64,000 nt of DNA from JAEXOD01 sp964652025 (GCA_964652025.1 CAZYZX010000009.1:93014-157013); one strand, 5' to 3'. Numbered from the stretch's first letter, positions 9,090 through 18,787 are shown. Numbers and translations are program-made. The notes: a model not told the origin generated them from the sequence alone.

Positions 9090-10964
9090 ATGGATGCCAA
9101 TGTTGTTAAAGAATTTTTGAAAAAGATAGCTTTATTTAAGGAGCTTAATGATACTGAACTAGAGCTTGTTACAAATTTAATTGAAATTAAAACATACGAA
9201 AAAGATACTTACCTGTTTTATGAAAACAACCCGCGTAAAAACCTATTTATTATTTATGAAGGTGAAGTAGAACTTTTTAAACGCACACCATTTGGTGAAG
9301 AAAAAAGGCTTGCTTTTTTTAGTAGATATGACTTTTTAGGTGAAGGTGCTTTGTTAGATGACTCACCACATAGCACTAACGCTCGCGCTTTACTTGAATC
9401 TACAATTTTTGTTTTAACAAGAGAAAAGTTTCAAGGATTAATTGAAGATTACGGTTCCATTGCAGTTAAAATATTTGCACACGTTGCTCGTGTAATTTCC
9501 CGCCGTATGAGACAAACTAACGCAAGAGTTATTAATATTGCTGCGCAATACGAAAGCGGGCGCACACGAACAGAACACGACTTGCTTGGTGATAGAGAAG
9601 TGCCTTACGAATATTACTATGGCGTGCAAACACTACGCGCATTAGAAAATTTTAACATTTCCGGCGTTTCTCTTTCTGCTTATCCTAATTTAATAGAAGG
9701 CTTAGCAATTGTTAAAATGGCTGCAGCTAAAGCTAATTACGAACTTGGCTTGCTTTCTAAACCCATTGCAGATGCCATTATTCAAGCTTGTAACGAAATT
9801 ATGAATGGTAAACTACATACTCATTTTGTAGTTGATATGATTCAAGGTGGCGCTGGTACTTCTACAAATATGAACGCTAACGAAGTTATAGCTAACCGCG
9901 CTTTAGAAATTTTAGGTTACGAAAAAGGAGATTATAAATATTGTCATCCTAATAACCATGTTAACTTGTCTCAATCCACTAACGACGCTTATCCTACTGC
10001 TGTTAAAATTGCTCTTATTAAAGCTAATAAATCATTAGTACAAGTACTTAAATTGCTTGTTAATTCCTTCCATAAAAAAGGAAAGGAGTTTGCTCATATT
10101 CTTAAAATGGGACGAACTCAGCTTCAGGATGCTGTTCCTATGACTTTAGGACAAGAGTTTGAAGCTTACGCTACCACTCTTAACGAAGAAATTAGCAGAC
10201 TTGAAGACAATGCAAAATTGTTTTTAGAAGTTAACATGGGTGCTACCGCTATTGGTACCGGAATTAATAGCGACCCCGACTATAGCGCAAAAGTTATTAA
10301 ACATTTACAAGAAATTACAGGCTTAAATATTGTTTTAGCTCCTAATTTAGTAGAAGCTACACAAGATACTGGTGCTTTTATTATGTACTCTTCCGCTGTT
10401 AAACGCCTTGCTGTAAAATTAAGTAAAATATCTAACGATTTAAGATTACTTTCCAGCGGTCCACGTGCTGGGCTTGGAGAAATTAATTTACCTAAAATGC
10501 AACCCGGTTCATCTATTATGCCCGGCAAAGTAAACCCCGTTATTCCAGAAGTTGTTAATCAAATAGCATTTAAAGTTATTGGTAACGACCTTACTGTTAC
10601 TTTAGCCGCAGAAGCAGGCCAATTAGAGTTAAACGTGATGGAACCTGTTATTGTGCAAAGCTTGTTCGAATCAATCGAAATGCTTAAAAATGGTATGACA
10701 ACATTAATGTATCGTTGCGTTGATGGAATTACTGCAAACGAACAAAAATGTCGCGATTATATATTAAACAGCATTGGCATTGTTACCGCTCTTAATCCCG
10801 TTCTTGGTTACGAAACTTGCTCTGCTTTAGCTAAAGAAGCTTTGGAAACTAACCGCGGTGTTTATGAACTTGTTTTAGAACAAAAATTACTTTCTAAAGA
10901 AGTTTTAGACCAGTTACTCGCACCCGAAAATATGATTGCTCCTCAAAAAATGACAAAAGATTAA
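9090..10964 (+). CDS. aspA: Cyclic-nucleotide-binding domain fused to aspartate ammonia-lyase
   Basis: At 624 aa it is about 150 residues longer than a normal aspartase. Residues 1-150 form a CAP/cNMP-binding domain, with FKELNDTELELV and a beta-roll ending in GEGALLDDSPHS. Residues from about 156 form a complete aspartase/fumarase-fold enzyme, with TEHDLLGDREVP and the superfamily signature GSSIMPGKVN beginning near residue 473. The enzyme reversibly deaminates aspartate to fumarate. The fusion suggests allosteric control by a nucleotide ligand. In the cNMP pocket SPHSTNARA replaces the classic RxAS motif, so ligand binding is uncertain. ATG 9090 lies about 90 nt after the GH13 gene. Confidence 0.92.
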   Translation: MDANVVKEFLKKIALFKELNDTELELVTNLIEIKTYEKDTYLFYENNPRKNLFIIYEGEVELFKRTPFGEEKRLAFFSRYDFLGEGALLDDSPHSTNARALLESTIFVLTREKFQGLIEDYGSIAVKIFAHVARVISRRMRQTNARVINIAAQYESGRTRTEHDLLGDREVPYEYYYGVQTLRALENFNISGVSLSAYPNLIEGLAIVKMAAAKANYELGLLSKPIADAIIQACNEIMNGKLHTHFVVDMIQGGAGTSTNMNANEVIANRALEILGYEKGDYKYCHPNNHVNLSQSTNDAYPTAVKIALIKANKSLVQVLKLLVNSFHKKGKEFAHILKMGRTQLQDAVPMTLGQEFEAYATTLNEEISRLEDNAKLFLEVNMGATAIGTGINSDPDYSAKVIKHLQEITGLNIVLAPNLVEATQDTGAFIMYSSAVKRLAVKLSKISNDLRLLSSGPRAGLGEINLPKMQPGSSIMPGKVNPVIPEVVNQIAFKVIGNDLTVTLAAEAGQLELNVMEPVIVQSLFESIEMLKNGMTTLMYRCVDGITANEQKCRDYILNSIGIVTALNPVLGYETCSALAKEALETNRGVYELVLEQKLLSKEVLDQLLAPENMIAPQKMTKD

Positions 10965-10970
10965 ATTTAT

Positions 10971-11004
10971 TATGGGGATAATTTTTATTATCCCCATCTT
11001 TTAT
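10971..11004 (+). terminator. Terminator after the aspartase fusion
   Basis: ATGGGGATAA (10972-10981) pairs perfectly with TTATCCCCAT (10988-10997) and is followed by CTTTTAT. It begins 7 nt after the aspartase stop codon. Confidence 0.8.
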
Positions 11005-11441
11005 AGTAAATATTCTAAATAATTTTCGCAATTTATTACGTTAAAACTACTATTTGGATAATTCTTTACAAAATCATTTGGTACTTTATACTTTTTATTT
11101 GTTCCATATTTTATCTCAAAAGCGTTTATATTCACATCTTTAACTTCTATTATATCAATTTCTTTTTGGTCAAAGTTTCTCCAATAATGCATATTTGCAA
11201 AAGTTTTTTTGTATTCATTATATTTAAGTCTTTCCATAAAAATAAAATTTTCGAATAATTGCCCAACATCATCCCTATATGATAAAGGATTAAACTGCAT
11301 TATTAAACCGTTTCTTATACCATTATCAATAAAATAATATTTATTTTTGGATGTAATTTCTTTTCTTAAGTTTGTATTAAAAGATTTAAGTGGTTTAATA
11401 ACAAATACTTTTTCTAAAATATTTATATACTTTAAAATCCA
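11001..11441 (-). pseudogene. Relic of an AAA/DUF4143-type ATPase (C-terminal part only)
   Basis: From the stop at 11001 the frame can be read back to about 11441 without a convincing start. It reads ILEKVFVIKPLKSF, LRKEITSKNKYYFIDNGIRN, then VGQLFENFIFMER and a PD-(D/E)XK-like tail with WRNFDQKEIDIIEV and FEIKYG. That is the C-terminal half of the widespread AAA ATPase family with a DUF4143 domain. The P-loop ATPase half is absent and the frame hits a stop at about 11490. An ATG at 11300 could still express a 99-aa piece, but the family context points to a decayed gene. Confidence 0.8.
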
Positions 11442-11515
11442 TAAAATTCCACAAAAAATTAAAAATTTATGGATATATATTCCACAAATTTAGCAAATTT
11501 TATGGAGTGATTTGA

Positions 11516-12154
11516 TTAATCTATTTTATAAATATAATTAGGAAGTTTTATAATTTTACCGTTAAATCCACCTGTAAAATCGGTTTCTTGGTCTCCAACA
11601 TTAGCAATTATGTTATACCCATTTTGGCTTATTTGCTTACGCATAGCAAATTTAAACTCTGCCATGTTTGGGTAACTATCTATTGGTTTTCTACAAATTA
11701 AAGTATCAAAGTTTTTATATCCTTGTGCAACTAAATTTTTGTAAGTAGATTCATAATTATTAGTACTTCTACCACTAATAAAAATTACTTTAATACCACG
11801 TTCAATAAGTATATCGTAAAAGCTTTTTACTGGGGCAATAGCTTTGGCTTCTGCTTTATCTTGCCATGCAGACCACAAATTTGGTTCGTAACCAAAATCA
11901 ATAGATTTAATATAATCGTAATTAGATAATGTTGTTTCGTCTATATCAAAAACAACTGCATCATTAAGTTTTGCATTATAATTTTTATAATAGTCTTTAT
12001 ATGGTTCTAATATGCTATTTAACTCGTTATAATATTTATCGGTTTCGTAATAATCTATAACCTGCTTTTTAGCATAAGATAAATTAACAAGATTACTTGA
12101 AGAGCACCCAATTAAAACTGAACTTAACAATAATATTAAAACTAATTTTTTCAT
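11516..12154 (-). CDS. e(P4)-like lipoprotein acid phosphatase (HAD IIIB)
   Basis: The chosen start, ATG 12154, gives a lipoprotein signal MKKLVLILLLSSVLIGC with a clear lipobox, then a HAD phosphatase. The motifs are VFDIDETTLSN (the two catalytic Asp), FISGRSTNN, the Lys of CRKPID and VGDQETDF. The family includes outer-membrane 5'-nucleotidase/acid phosphatase P4, used to salvage nucleotides at the cell surface. A frame extension to 12199 exists, but it would run into the upstream terminator hairpin, so the shorter start is preferred. It is probably transcribed separately from hslU. Confidence 0.88.
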   Translation of the reverse strand: MKKLVLILLLSSVLIGCSSSNLVNLSYAKKQVIDYYETDKYYNELNSILEPYKDYYKNYNAKLNDAVVFDIDETTLSNYDYIKSIDFGYEPNLWSAWQDKAEAKAIAPVKSFYDILIERGIKVIFISGRSTNNYESTYKNLVAQGYKNFDTLICRKPIDSYPNMAEFKFAMRKQISQNGYNIIANVGDQETDFTGGFNGKIIKLPNYIYKID

Positions 12155-12175
12155 AATAATAACCATAAAAAATAA

Positions 12176-12226
12176 AAAAAGCCTCGATTTATAAACCAAA
12201 ATTACTATAACAAAACGAGGCTTAAA
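12176..12226 (-). terminator. Terminator after hslU
   Basis: Read leftward, AAGCCTCG and CGAGGCTT form a stem around a loop of about 28 nt. It is followed by a T run and lies about 12 nt beyond the hslU stop. The loop is long but the T tract is strong. Confidence 0.7.
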
Positions 12227-12236
12227 AGTTAAAAAA

Positions 12237-13613
12237 TTATAAAATATATTTACTTAAATCTCTATTTTTAACAATTTTATTTAGTTTTTCTTTAACATAC
12301 TCGCCCGTAATAACAATTTCATTTTCGGGCATTTTATCTGGTACTTCAAACAAAATATCATCAAGCAAAGTAGTTAAAATAGTATGCAACCTGCGCGCTC
12401 CAATATTTTCTACTTGTTCGTTAACAGCGGCAGCAATTTTAGCAATTTCTGCAATACTATCTTCATTAAAACTAATTTTAACATTTTCTGTTTCTAAAAG
12501 GGCTGTATATTGCTTTAATAAAGCGTTTTGGGGCAATGTTAAAATTTTAACAAAATCCTCTTCTGTTAAGCTTTTAAGCTCAACACGAATTGGAAATCTA
12601 CCTTGAAGCTCTGGTATTAAATCCGATGGTTTAGAAATATGAAAAGCACCACTTGCAATAAAAAGTATATGGTCTGTTTTAACAACTCCATATTTTGTGT
12701 TAACAGTGCTTCCTTCTACAATAGGTAATAGGTCGCGTTGCACACCTTCTCGGCTTACATCAGGTCCGTGCCCTTTACCGCCAGAACCAGCTATTTTATC
12801 AATTTCATCTATAAAAACAATACCCAAGTTTTGCACTCGTTTTAATGCCTCTTTTTGAACTGCTTCCATATCAATCAGTTTTTCGGTCTCTTCTTGAATA
12901 AATATTCTTCTCGCTTCTTTAATAGATGCTTTGCGCTTTTTCTTCTTTTTAGGCATTACGCTACTAACAATTTCTTGAATATTTATCCCCATGTCATCCA
13001 TGCCAAAAGGACCTACCACTTGCATACCTACAGCTTGCTGCATAGTATCAAATTCTATAACACGATCGTCTAAATCCCCTTTTTTAAGTTTTTGGCGCAT
13101 CCAATCCCGTGTTTTTTCGTTTTGATTTGCCTCTTCATTTGCAACATCTTTATCTTCTGCTGGATACCTTGGTAATGGCGGAATTAAAATATCTAAAATC
13201 CTATCTTCTGCAATTTGCTCTGCTTTAGCTTGCACCCCTTCTGCCATTTCAGAGCGCACCATGTTAACAGATAACTCCACCAAATCTCTTATCATAGATT
13301 CTACATCCCTACCAACGTAACCAACTTCTGTAAATTTGGATGCTTCTACTTTTATAAATGGGGCACCAGAAAGTTTTGCTAATCTACGCGCAATTTCTGT
13401 TTTACCTACACCAGTTGGACCTATTAAAATAATATTATTGGGCATAATTTCTTCGCGCATCTTTTCATCCACTTGTTGCCTACGCCATCTGTTGCGCAAA
13501 GCTATTGCTACCGCTCTTTTAGCATCACTTTGCCCTATAATATATTTATCTAACTCACTAACAATTTTTATGGGCGTTAAACTTTCCATTAATTCTTCTA
13601 ATTTGCTTTTCAT
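12237..13613 (-). CDS. hslU: ATP-dependent protease ATPase subunit HslU
   Basis: The protein is 458 aa, within the 440-470 aa of the family. Walker A GPTGVGKTEIAR contains Lys71, Walker B is GIVFIDEIDKI, and a PELQGRFPIRVEL sensor region follows. The C terminus DLSKYIL matches the tail that docks into the HslV ring. The I-domain insert (about 115-240) carries a lysine-rich KKKKKRKAS stretch. It unfolds substrates for HslV in the cytoplasm. ATG 13613 has the SD AAGGAT and lies 12 nt after hslV, so the two are coupled. Confidence 0.97.
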   Translation of the reverse strand: MKSKLEELMESLTPIKIVSELDKYIIGQSDAKRAVAIALRNRWRRQQVDEKMREEIMPNNIILIGPTGVGKTEIARRLAKLSGAPFIKVEASKFTEVGYVGRDVESMIRDLVELSVNMVRSEMAEGVQAKAEQIAEDRILDILIPPLPRYPAEDKDVANEEANQNEKTRDWMRQKLKKGDLDDRVIEFDTMQQAVGMQVVGPFGMDDMGINIQEIVSSVMPKKKKKRKASIKEARRIFIQEETEKLIDMEAVQKEALKRVQNLGIVFIDEIDKIAGSGGKGHGPDVSREGVQRDLLPIVEGSTVNTKYGVVKTDHILFIASGAFHISKPSDLIPELQGRFPIRVELKSLTEEDFVKILTLPQNALLKQYTALLETENVKISFNEDSIAEIAKIAAAVNEQVENIGARRLHTILTTLLDDILFEVPDKMPENEIVITGEYVKEKLNKIVKNRDLSKYIL

Positions 13614-13625
13614 TTTATCTATCCT

Positions 13626-14168
13626 TTAATCTTTCTTTATAACTTCAGTTACTATTTTGTCATTTGTATAAATGCAAATATCACTTGCTGTTTTTAAACT
13701 TTCTTTTACAATTTCTTCTGCGCTTAAATTGCTATATTTTACAAGCATTTTTGCCGCTGCAAGCGCATACATGCCACCACTACCTATTGCAATTATCTTA
13801 TCATCGGGCTCTATAACATCGCCTGTTCCAGATACTATAAAAGCAGAATCAGCTGAGATTATGGCAAGCATTGCTTCTAACCTTCTTAAATATTTGTCTG
13901 TTCGCCAATCGGTAGCTAATTCTACAACGGCACGATTAACATTACCGCGATATTGTTCTAATTTCTCTTCAAATTTTCCTAAAAGTGTAAATGCATCTGC
14001 TGCTGCTCCCGCAAATCCACATAGCACTTTGCCATTATATAATTTTCTTATTTTCATGCTATTGTGCTTAACTACTGTGTTACCTAATGTAACTTGTCCA
14101 TCGCCACCTATTGCGGCTTCTCCATTGTGTATAACTCCAATTATTGTTGTGGAACGTATTTTCTCCAA
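13626..14168 (-). CDS. hslV: ATP-dependent protease peptidase subunit HslV, TTG start
   Basis: This is an N-terminal threonine peptidase, with TTIIGVIHNG followed by GGDGQVTLGNTV and AIGSGGMYALAAA. I place the start at TTG 14168, which has an ideal SD AAGGAG at 14182-14177 with 8-nt spacing. That gives a short propeptide MEKIRS before the catalytic Thr7 and a 180-aa protein, close to the usual 176. The ATG at 14228 would add about 20 basic residues and overlap the upstream gene. The propeptide must be removed to free the threonine. It lies 17 nt after the isomerase gene and precedes hslU. Confidence 0.92.
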   Translation of the reverse strand: MEKIRSTTIIGVIHNGEAAIGGDGQVTLGNTVVKHNSMKIRKLYNGKVLCGFAGAAADAFTLLGKFEEKLEQYRGNVNRAVVELATDWRTDKYLRRLEAMLAIISADSAFIVSGTGDVIEPDDKIIAIGSGGMYALAAAKMLVKYSNLSAEEIVKESLKTASDICIYTNDKIVTEVIKKD

Positions 14169-14185
14169 AACTTTCTCTCCTTTTA

Positions 14186-16030
14186 TTATGGTAAATCTTT
14201 TTTTTCTTTTTGCCATTTTTCTACCCAATCCGTAAATATTGGGTCTACTGGCACTGCTATTATTTTGCCACCAAATCCCATAAATCTAAATACTAACATA
14301 TTTAAATTTTCTGCTTTCAAATTATAAAGTTCGTTTTCGTTTACACTTAAATTATATTTTTTTGCTAACTCTATAGTTTTATCTATTAAGCCATTTTTTA
14401 ACTTTTCCATTCTAACTACATTTTTTAACGAGTCCTTAACTTCTTCAAAAGGCTTTTCTATTCCTTTATCTTCCATTTCTTTCTTACCAATCAATTTAAA
14501 AATCGAGTAGCCTTCCTCTAATTTAACAGGACCGTATATTTCGCCAACATTCATTTTCTCTGCTATTGCGCCAAGTTCCTTATAAACTGTAGATGCAAAA
14601 TAACCAAATTCTCCATTTGTTGCTTTTGTAGTTTCTCGTTTATTATATTTTTTTGCCAATTCCCTTATATCAACGCCCGCTTCTAATTGTTTCATAATAA
14701 TATCAATATCATCTAAATTATCGGTTAATATTTCTATAATATTAACCATTGTATTATTACCAGTTCCTTGTTTATGCTTATCATAGTAATCTTTAACGTC
14801 TTCATCTGTTACACTTAATTTTGCTACAAAATCATTTTTAGCAAGTTTAGATAAATAATTATCGCGCCACATATCTATTGAGCGTTTTACATCGGGTAAG
14901 TTTTGCAGCCCTTGTTTGTATCCTTCTCTTGCAAGAATTTCGTGCTCAATAAAACGTCTTACTCTACTTTGTAACTGGCTTCGCAAAGTATCTGCATTGG
15001 TTGTTAGTGCATCAAAACCTTCATAAAAAAATTCGTGTAAAAATTGTTTTACAGTAATAGGATTCTCTTCTAAACTAACAAAAATAGAATTTAAACTATC
15101 TTTAGTAAACGATTTTTCAATTTTTGTAAAATCTTCTGGTGTTAATGTAATTTTATTGTTATCTAATATTTTATCTTTCTCTTTTCGGTTTTTAACTGCA
15201 TCAATTAATTTATCTGCTATACTCCAAAATATTAATCCATCTGTGCTTACTTTTTTATTAACAAACATTTTGTTAAAGTAATCGTTATAAACACGGCTAA
15301 GCGCTCTATCTTCTACTAAAGTTTTCGCATTCCTAAATTCTTTTTGATATTCCTCACCATCTTTAAATTCTCGCGGCTTTTCGTATGTTAATCTAAATAT
15401 ATAATATTCATTGTTATATTCTATTGGTTTAGTATATTTACCCGGTGTTAAGCTAAAAATTGCATCTTCAATATCTTCTCGCATCATTCCAAAAGTAACT
15501 TCAATAGGTCCTGGTTGGTAATTTTTATCTATTCGCTTGGCTAATAAAGAGTCAAAAGATATCCCTTTTTCCAAGCTACTATAAACATTATTTATGTCGT
15601 TTAAATCTTTAGAAAAAATAAAATTTACATATAATATTCGTTTAATTTTAGCAGCAGCAAAAATAATTTTTCTTTCATCAACTTTAGCTTTATCTTTAAT
15701 TTCTTTTTTAAATAAAGCATCTCGCACATACATTTTCTCAATTGCTTTAAATGTATATTTCATAATATCGGTACTATCTAAACCTTCATCTTTTGCATAA
15801 GCTGCCCATAGTTTTTCTGCTACCATTGTATAAAATGCTTTTGCCCTAAATGCGGGTTCATCTTGTTTATTGTTTACAGAAAGTCGCGGTATTAATAAAT
15901 ATCTTTCCTCAAATTCGTTTGTTGTAAATTCATAATTATTAAGTTTTGCTAATACACCCGTTTTTTCTTGTGCTAAAATATTAAACCCTATTCCTAAAAA
16001 TATAATAAGATAATACACCTTTTTTAACAT
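14186..16030 (-). CDS. SurA/PpiC-type periplasmic peptidyl-prolyl isomerase
   Basis: The protein is about 614 aa from ATG 16030, which has the SD GAGGA. A signal peptide MLKKVYYLIIFLGIGFNILA leads it. A complete parvulin-like domain lies near 420-515 (VNIIEILTDNLDD to EGYSIFKLIGKKE). A second, weaker one near 130-215 contains FIFSKDLND and YYIFRLTYEKP. Such proteins chaperone outer-membrane proteins across the periplasm. It sits in an operon between the methyltransferase and hslV, which suggests a protein quality-control cluster. The alternative start at 16045 has no SD. Confidence 0.82.
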   Translation of the reverse strand: MLKKVYYLIIFLGIGFNILAQEKTGVLAKLNNYEFTTNEFEERYLLIPRLSVNNKQDEPAFRAKAFYTMVAEKLWAAYAKDEGLDSTDIMKYTFKAIEKMYVRDALFKKEIKDKAKVDERKIIFAAAKIKRILYVNFIFSKDLNDINNVYSSLEKGISFDSLLAKRIDKNYQPGPIEVTFGMMREDIEDAIFSLTPGKYTKPIEYNNEYYIFRLTYEKPREFKDGEEYQKEFRNAKTLVEDRALSRVYNDYFNKMFVNKKVSTDGLIFWSIADKLIDAVKNRKEKDKILDNNKITLTPEDFTKIEKSFTKDSLNSIFVSLEENPITVKQFLHEFFYEGFDALTTNADTLRSQLQSRVRRFIEHEILAREGYKQGLQNLPDVKRSIDMWRDNYLSKLAKNDFVAKLSVTDEDVKDYYDKHKQGTGNNTMVNIIEILTDNLDDIDIIMKQLEAGVDIRELAKKYNKRETTKATNGEFGYFASTVYKELGAIAEKMNVGEIYGPVKLEEGYSIFKLIGKKEMEDKGIEKPFEEVKDSLKNVVRMEKLKNGLIDKTIELAKKYNLSVNENELYNLKAENLNMLVFRFMGFGGKIIAVPVDPIFTDWVEKWQKEKKDLP

Positions 16031-16045
16031 TATTACTATCCTCAT

Positions 16046-16669
16046 TTATCTTTTTCTAAACCTAATTGGGAAAATAGCTGGAACCTTTTTTTTATAATTT
16101 ACATAACTTTCACCATATTTAACAACTAATTTCTTTTCTTCAAAATATGCCCCAATAAAAAAGTATAAAGTAATACATATAAATAAAACCAAATAAAACA
16201 GATCCATGTATGGACGTAATCCCAAAAATAAAATAGAAAATAAATATATAGGATGCCGCGATACCGAAAATATACCCGACGTCCTTAGCTCATCTTTCTC
16301 ATCAAAATCGTTTAAATTATATTTACCATCTACATATCTTTTTATTTGAGATATACCCAAAAATTCTTTCCCATTTATCTTAAATGCAGTATATATTAAT
16401 CCAAACAAACTTAAATATTGCAAAGCCAATATAATTAAATCGTATGGGAATTGTAAGTCGTAAATTATTACATCGGGTTTGGGCATTAAATAATAAACAG
16501 CTAAAAATAATATTGTGGAAATAATTACGTAAAATGCCCTATAAAAAGCTATTTTATATCCAATTGTTTCTACAAGTTTTTTTTTAAACCACAGCGAAGC
16601 AAGCAAAGAATGAGTAACAGCAAATAAGGCAAATAACAAAACAATTAGCAAAACATCAACAAAAATCAT
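16046..16669 (-). CDS. Integral-membrane methyltransferase, ICMT/NnrU-like
   Basis: The 207-aa protein has about five hydrophobic segments, starting MIFVDVLLIVLLFALFAVTH. The C-terminal signature of the isoprenylcysteine/phospholipid methyltransferase superfamily is present: SRHPIYL, then an EEKKLVVKYG...YVNYKKKVPAIFP tail. Members methylate small thiols, lipids or prenyl cysteines with SAM; the substrate here is unknown. The start overlaps the rpoN stop by 4 nt, which indicates coupling. Confidence 0.72.
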   Translation of the reverse strand: MIFVDVLLIVLLFALFAVTHSLLASLWFKKKLVETIGYKIAFYRAFYVIISTILFLAVYYLMPKPDVIIYDLQFPYDLIILALQYLSLFGLIYTAFKINGKEFLGISQIKRYVDGKYNLNDFDEKDELRTSGIFSVSRHPIYLFSILFLGLRPYMDLFYLVLFICITLYFFIGAYFEEKKLVVKYGESYVNYKKKVPAIFPIRFRKR

Positions 16670-18117
16670 AATTCTTTTCTAAGCCTTGCTACTGGTATTT
16701 TTAATTGTTCGCGATATTTTGCCACTGTTCTTCTCGCTATATGTATCCCTTTTTCCTGTAACATGCTTGCTATTTTATCATCACTATATGGGTCGTCTTT
16801 GGATTCACTATCAATAATATCTTTTATTAATTCCCTAATATGCCTATTGCTAATTTCTTCTCCATTATCTGTGGAAAGCCCTTCGCTAAAAAAGAATTTT
16901 AACTCGTGTATTCCTTGCGGACTTTGAACATATTTGCCATTAACTACCCTACTAATTGTAGAAATATCCATATTAATTTCATCAGCAATATCTTTGTATA
17001 TCATTGGTCTTAAGGCTTTTGGTCCCAATTCAAAAAAATCTTGTTGCTTTTCTACAATTGTGCGCATAATTTTTAGCAACGTTTGCCGTCTTTGTTCAAT
17101 AGAGGCTAAAAACCATTTTGCGCTTTCATATTTTTCTCGTAAAAATTTATGCGCTTCTTTATCGCGCTCTGTTAAGTTTCTTTTTCGTTTATTACTATTA
17201 ATAAAATCTAAATAAGTTCTGCTTAAAGTAACAGATGTACCATATTTATCGTTTAAAGAAACAATATAATTGCCATCAACTTTTTCTACAATAAAATCTG
17301 GCGTAATTTGATTTGCGTTTTCATTTAATATATTCCCCTCGCCCGGTTTTGGGTCTAACTTTTGTATTATTTCTAAAGTGGCTCTTAAAGATTCTGTTGT
17401 TAAGTTTAACCCTTTCTTAATATTATCAAATTTTTTGTTAAAAAAGTCGTTGTAATACTCTGTTAAAACTTGTTTTGCCAAATACTTAAAGTATGGGTCA
17501 AAATCGTAAACATCTAATTGTATTAATAAACACTCTTGCAAGGTACGTGCAGCAACTCCAACCGGTTCTAATCTCTGTATCTTTTTTAACACTTCTTCCG
17601 CTTTTTCTAAAGTTATGTTATAATCTTCAAACATATTTAATTCATCAACAAGCTTCTTTAAATCTTGCTTAAAATAACCAGAGTTATCTAAGTTTTGAAT
17701 AATAAGTTCTCCAATAGCATATTCTTCTTCATTAAGGTCTAACATTCTAAGCTGCTGTATTAAACTATCTGCCAAAGAAACCCGTACTGGTGCAATTGGC
17801 TGTATACGTTCTTCTTCTTGTGATTGCCCATAACTATAGTCATCTATCATCTCATCGTTCATAAAGTCTTCTATTCCAAACTCCTCTTGCTCGTAGTCAT
17901 ATTCATCTTCCTTTTCTGCTTCTTCACCGTCTTCCAATTCTGCTAATTCTAATTCTGGTTCTTCATCTAATGTTTCTTCCAAAAAAGGATTTTGCTCTAT
18001 TTCTGCCTTAATTCTCTGTTCTAATGATAAAGTATTTAACTGCAATAACTTTTGATATTGTATTTGCTGGGGCGATAGTTTTTGCTGTAATCCTAACTTT
18101 AAGTTTATAGATAACAT
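16666..18117 (-). CDS. rpoN: RNA polymerase sigma-54 factor
   Basis: The 483-aa protein has the three RpoN parts. Region I (about 1-50) is Gln/Leu-rich, with LKLGLQQKLSPQQIQYQKLLQL. An acidic region II follows. Region III contains the core-binding part and the C-terminal RpoN box ARRTVAKYREQL, which reads the -24 promoter element. It requires AAA+ activators, none of which is encoded in this window. Its stop overlaps the next gene and its start overlaps the DUF3109 stop by 1 nt, so the operon is tight. Confidence 0.97.
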   Translation of the reverse strand: MLSINLKLGLQQKLSPQQIQYQKLLQLNTLSLEQRIKAEIEQNPFLEETLDEEPELELAELEDGEEAEKEDEYDYEQEEFGIEDFMNDEMIDDYSYGQSQEEERIQPIAPVRVSLADSLIQQLRMLDLNEEEYAIGELIIQNLDNSGYFKQDLKKLVDELNMFEDYNITLEKAEEVLKKIQRLEPVGVAARTLQECLLIQLDVYDFDPYFKYLAKQVLTEYYNDFFNKKFDNIKKGLNLTTESLRATLEIIQKLDPKPGEGNILNENANQITPDFIVEKVDGNYIVSLNDKYGTSVTLSRTYLDFINSNKRKRNLTERDKEAHKFLREKYESAKWFLASIEQRRQTLLKIMRTIVEKQQDFFELGPKALRPMIYKDIADEINMDISTISRVVNGKYVQSPQGIHELKFFFSEGLSTDNGEEISNRHIRELIKDIIDSESKDDPYSDDKIASMLQEKGIHIARRTVAKYREQLKIPVARLRKEL

Positions 18118-18683
18118 TATTCACCTCGTCCTTCAATTAATTTATTGTACCATTTTTTACCATAAAGTCTTATTAATGCATCTTTGCAAAACTCTGCAAT
18201 GCTTAAATTTGTTTTTACACCCAACAACAAAGCATCGCGGCACTCGCTATATCTTTCAAATTTTAATATATCTTGCCCAAATTTATTTACTCTTATTGGA
18301 AATAAATGACACGATATCGGTTTTCTATAATCTATTTTACCATCTAAATATGCTTTCTCTATACCACATTTTGCTATATCACCATCATAGTAAACAAAAA
18401 CACAATCCTTATTGTTTACGCTTTTGGTCATAAATAAATCTTGTTCTCTATCCCAAAACCCTTCTTTTTTTATTATTTCTTTACTATAATCTGGTATATA
18501 ATCAAGTATTACATCTAAATATTTTTCTATTATTTCAACTTCTTCCTTTGTAATTGGAGCACCATATTCACTTTCTAACGTGCAGCAAGCCCCTTTACAT
18601 TTATTTAAATCACAAGTAAAGGTTACTTCTAATATTTCCTTGTTTACTAATTTACCTTCTATTTCTATAAATTTACTTTTCAT
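18117..18683 (-). CDS. DUF3109 family cysteine-rich protein
   Basis: The 188-aa protein has the Cys cluster CDLNKCKGACC at its N terminus. More Cys follow in DCVFVYYDGDIAKCGI and CHLFPIR, the pattern of the DUF3109 family and its YkgJ-like relatives, which may bind metal. Function is unknown. It is the first gene of the rpoN-hslU operon. The promoter should lie in 18684-18787. Confidence 0.8.
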   Translation of the reverse strand: MKSKFIEIEGKLVNKEILEVTFTCDLNKCKGACCTLESEYGAPITKEEVEIIEKYLDVILDYIPDYSKEIIKKEGFWDREQDLFMTKSVNNKDCVFVYYDGDIAKCGIEKAYLDGKIDYRKPISCHLFPIRVNKFGQDILKFERYSECRDALLLGVKTNLSIAEFCKDALIRLYGKKWYNKLIEGRGE

Positions 18684-18787
18684 GTTCCCTTAAATAAAAT
18701 TGGAATAATTTTTGTTACAAAATAACAAATTTTTATTTAATATTAAAGAGGAATTTAATTTGGTATTTATTTAATTTAGAATTGATT

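Noticed and set aside
12155..12199. Longer start for the e(P4)-like phosphatase
   Set aside because: It would overlap the hslU terminator and put residues before a complete lipoprotein signal peptide.
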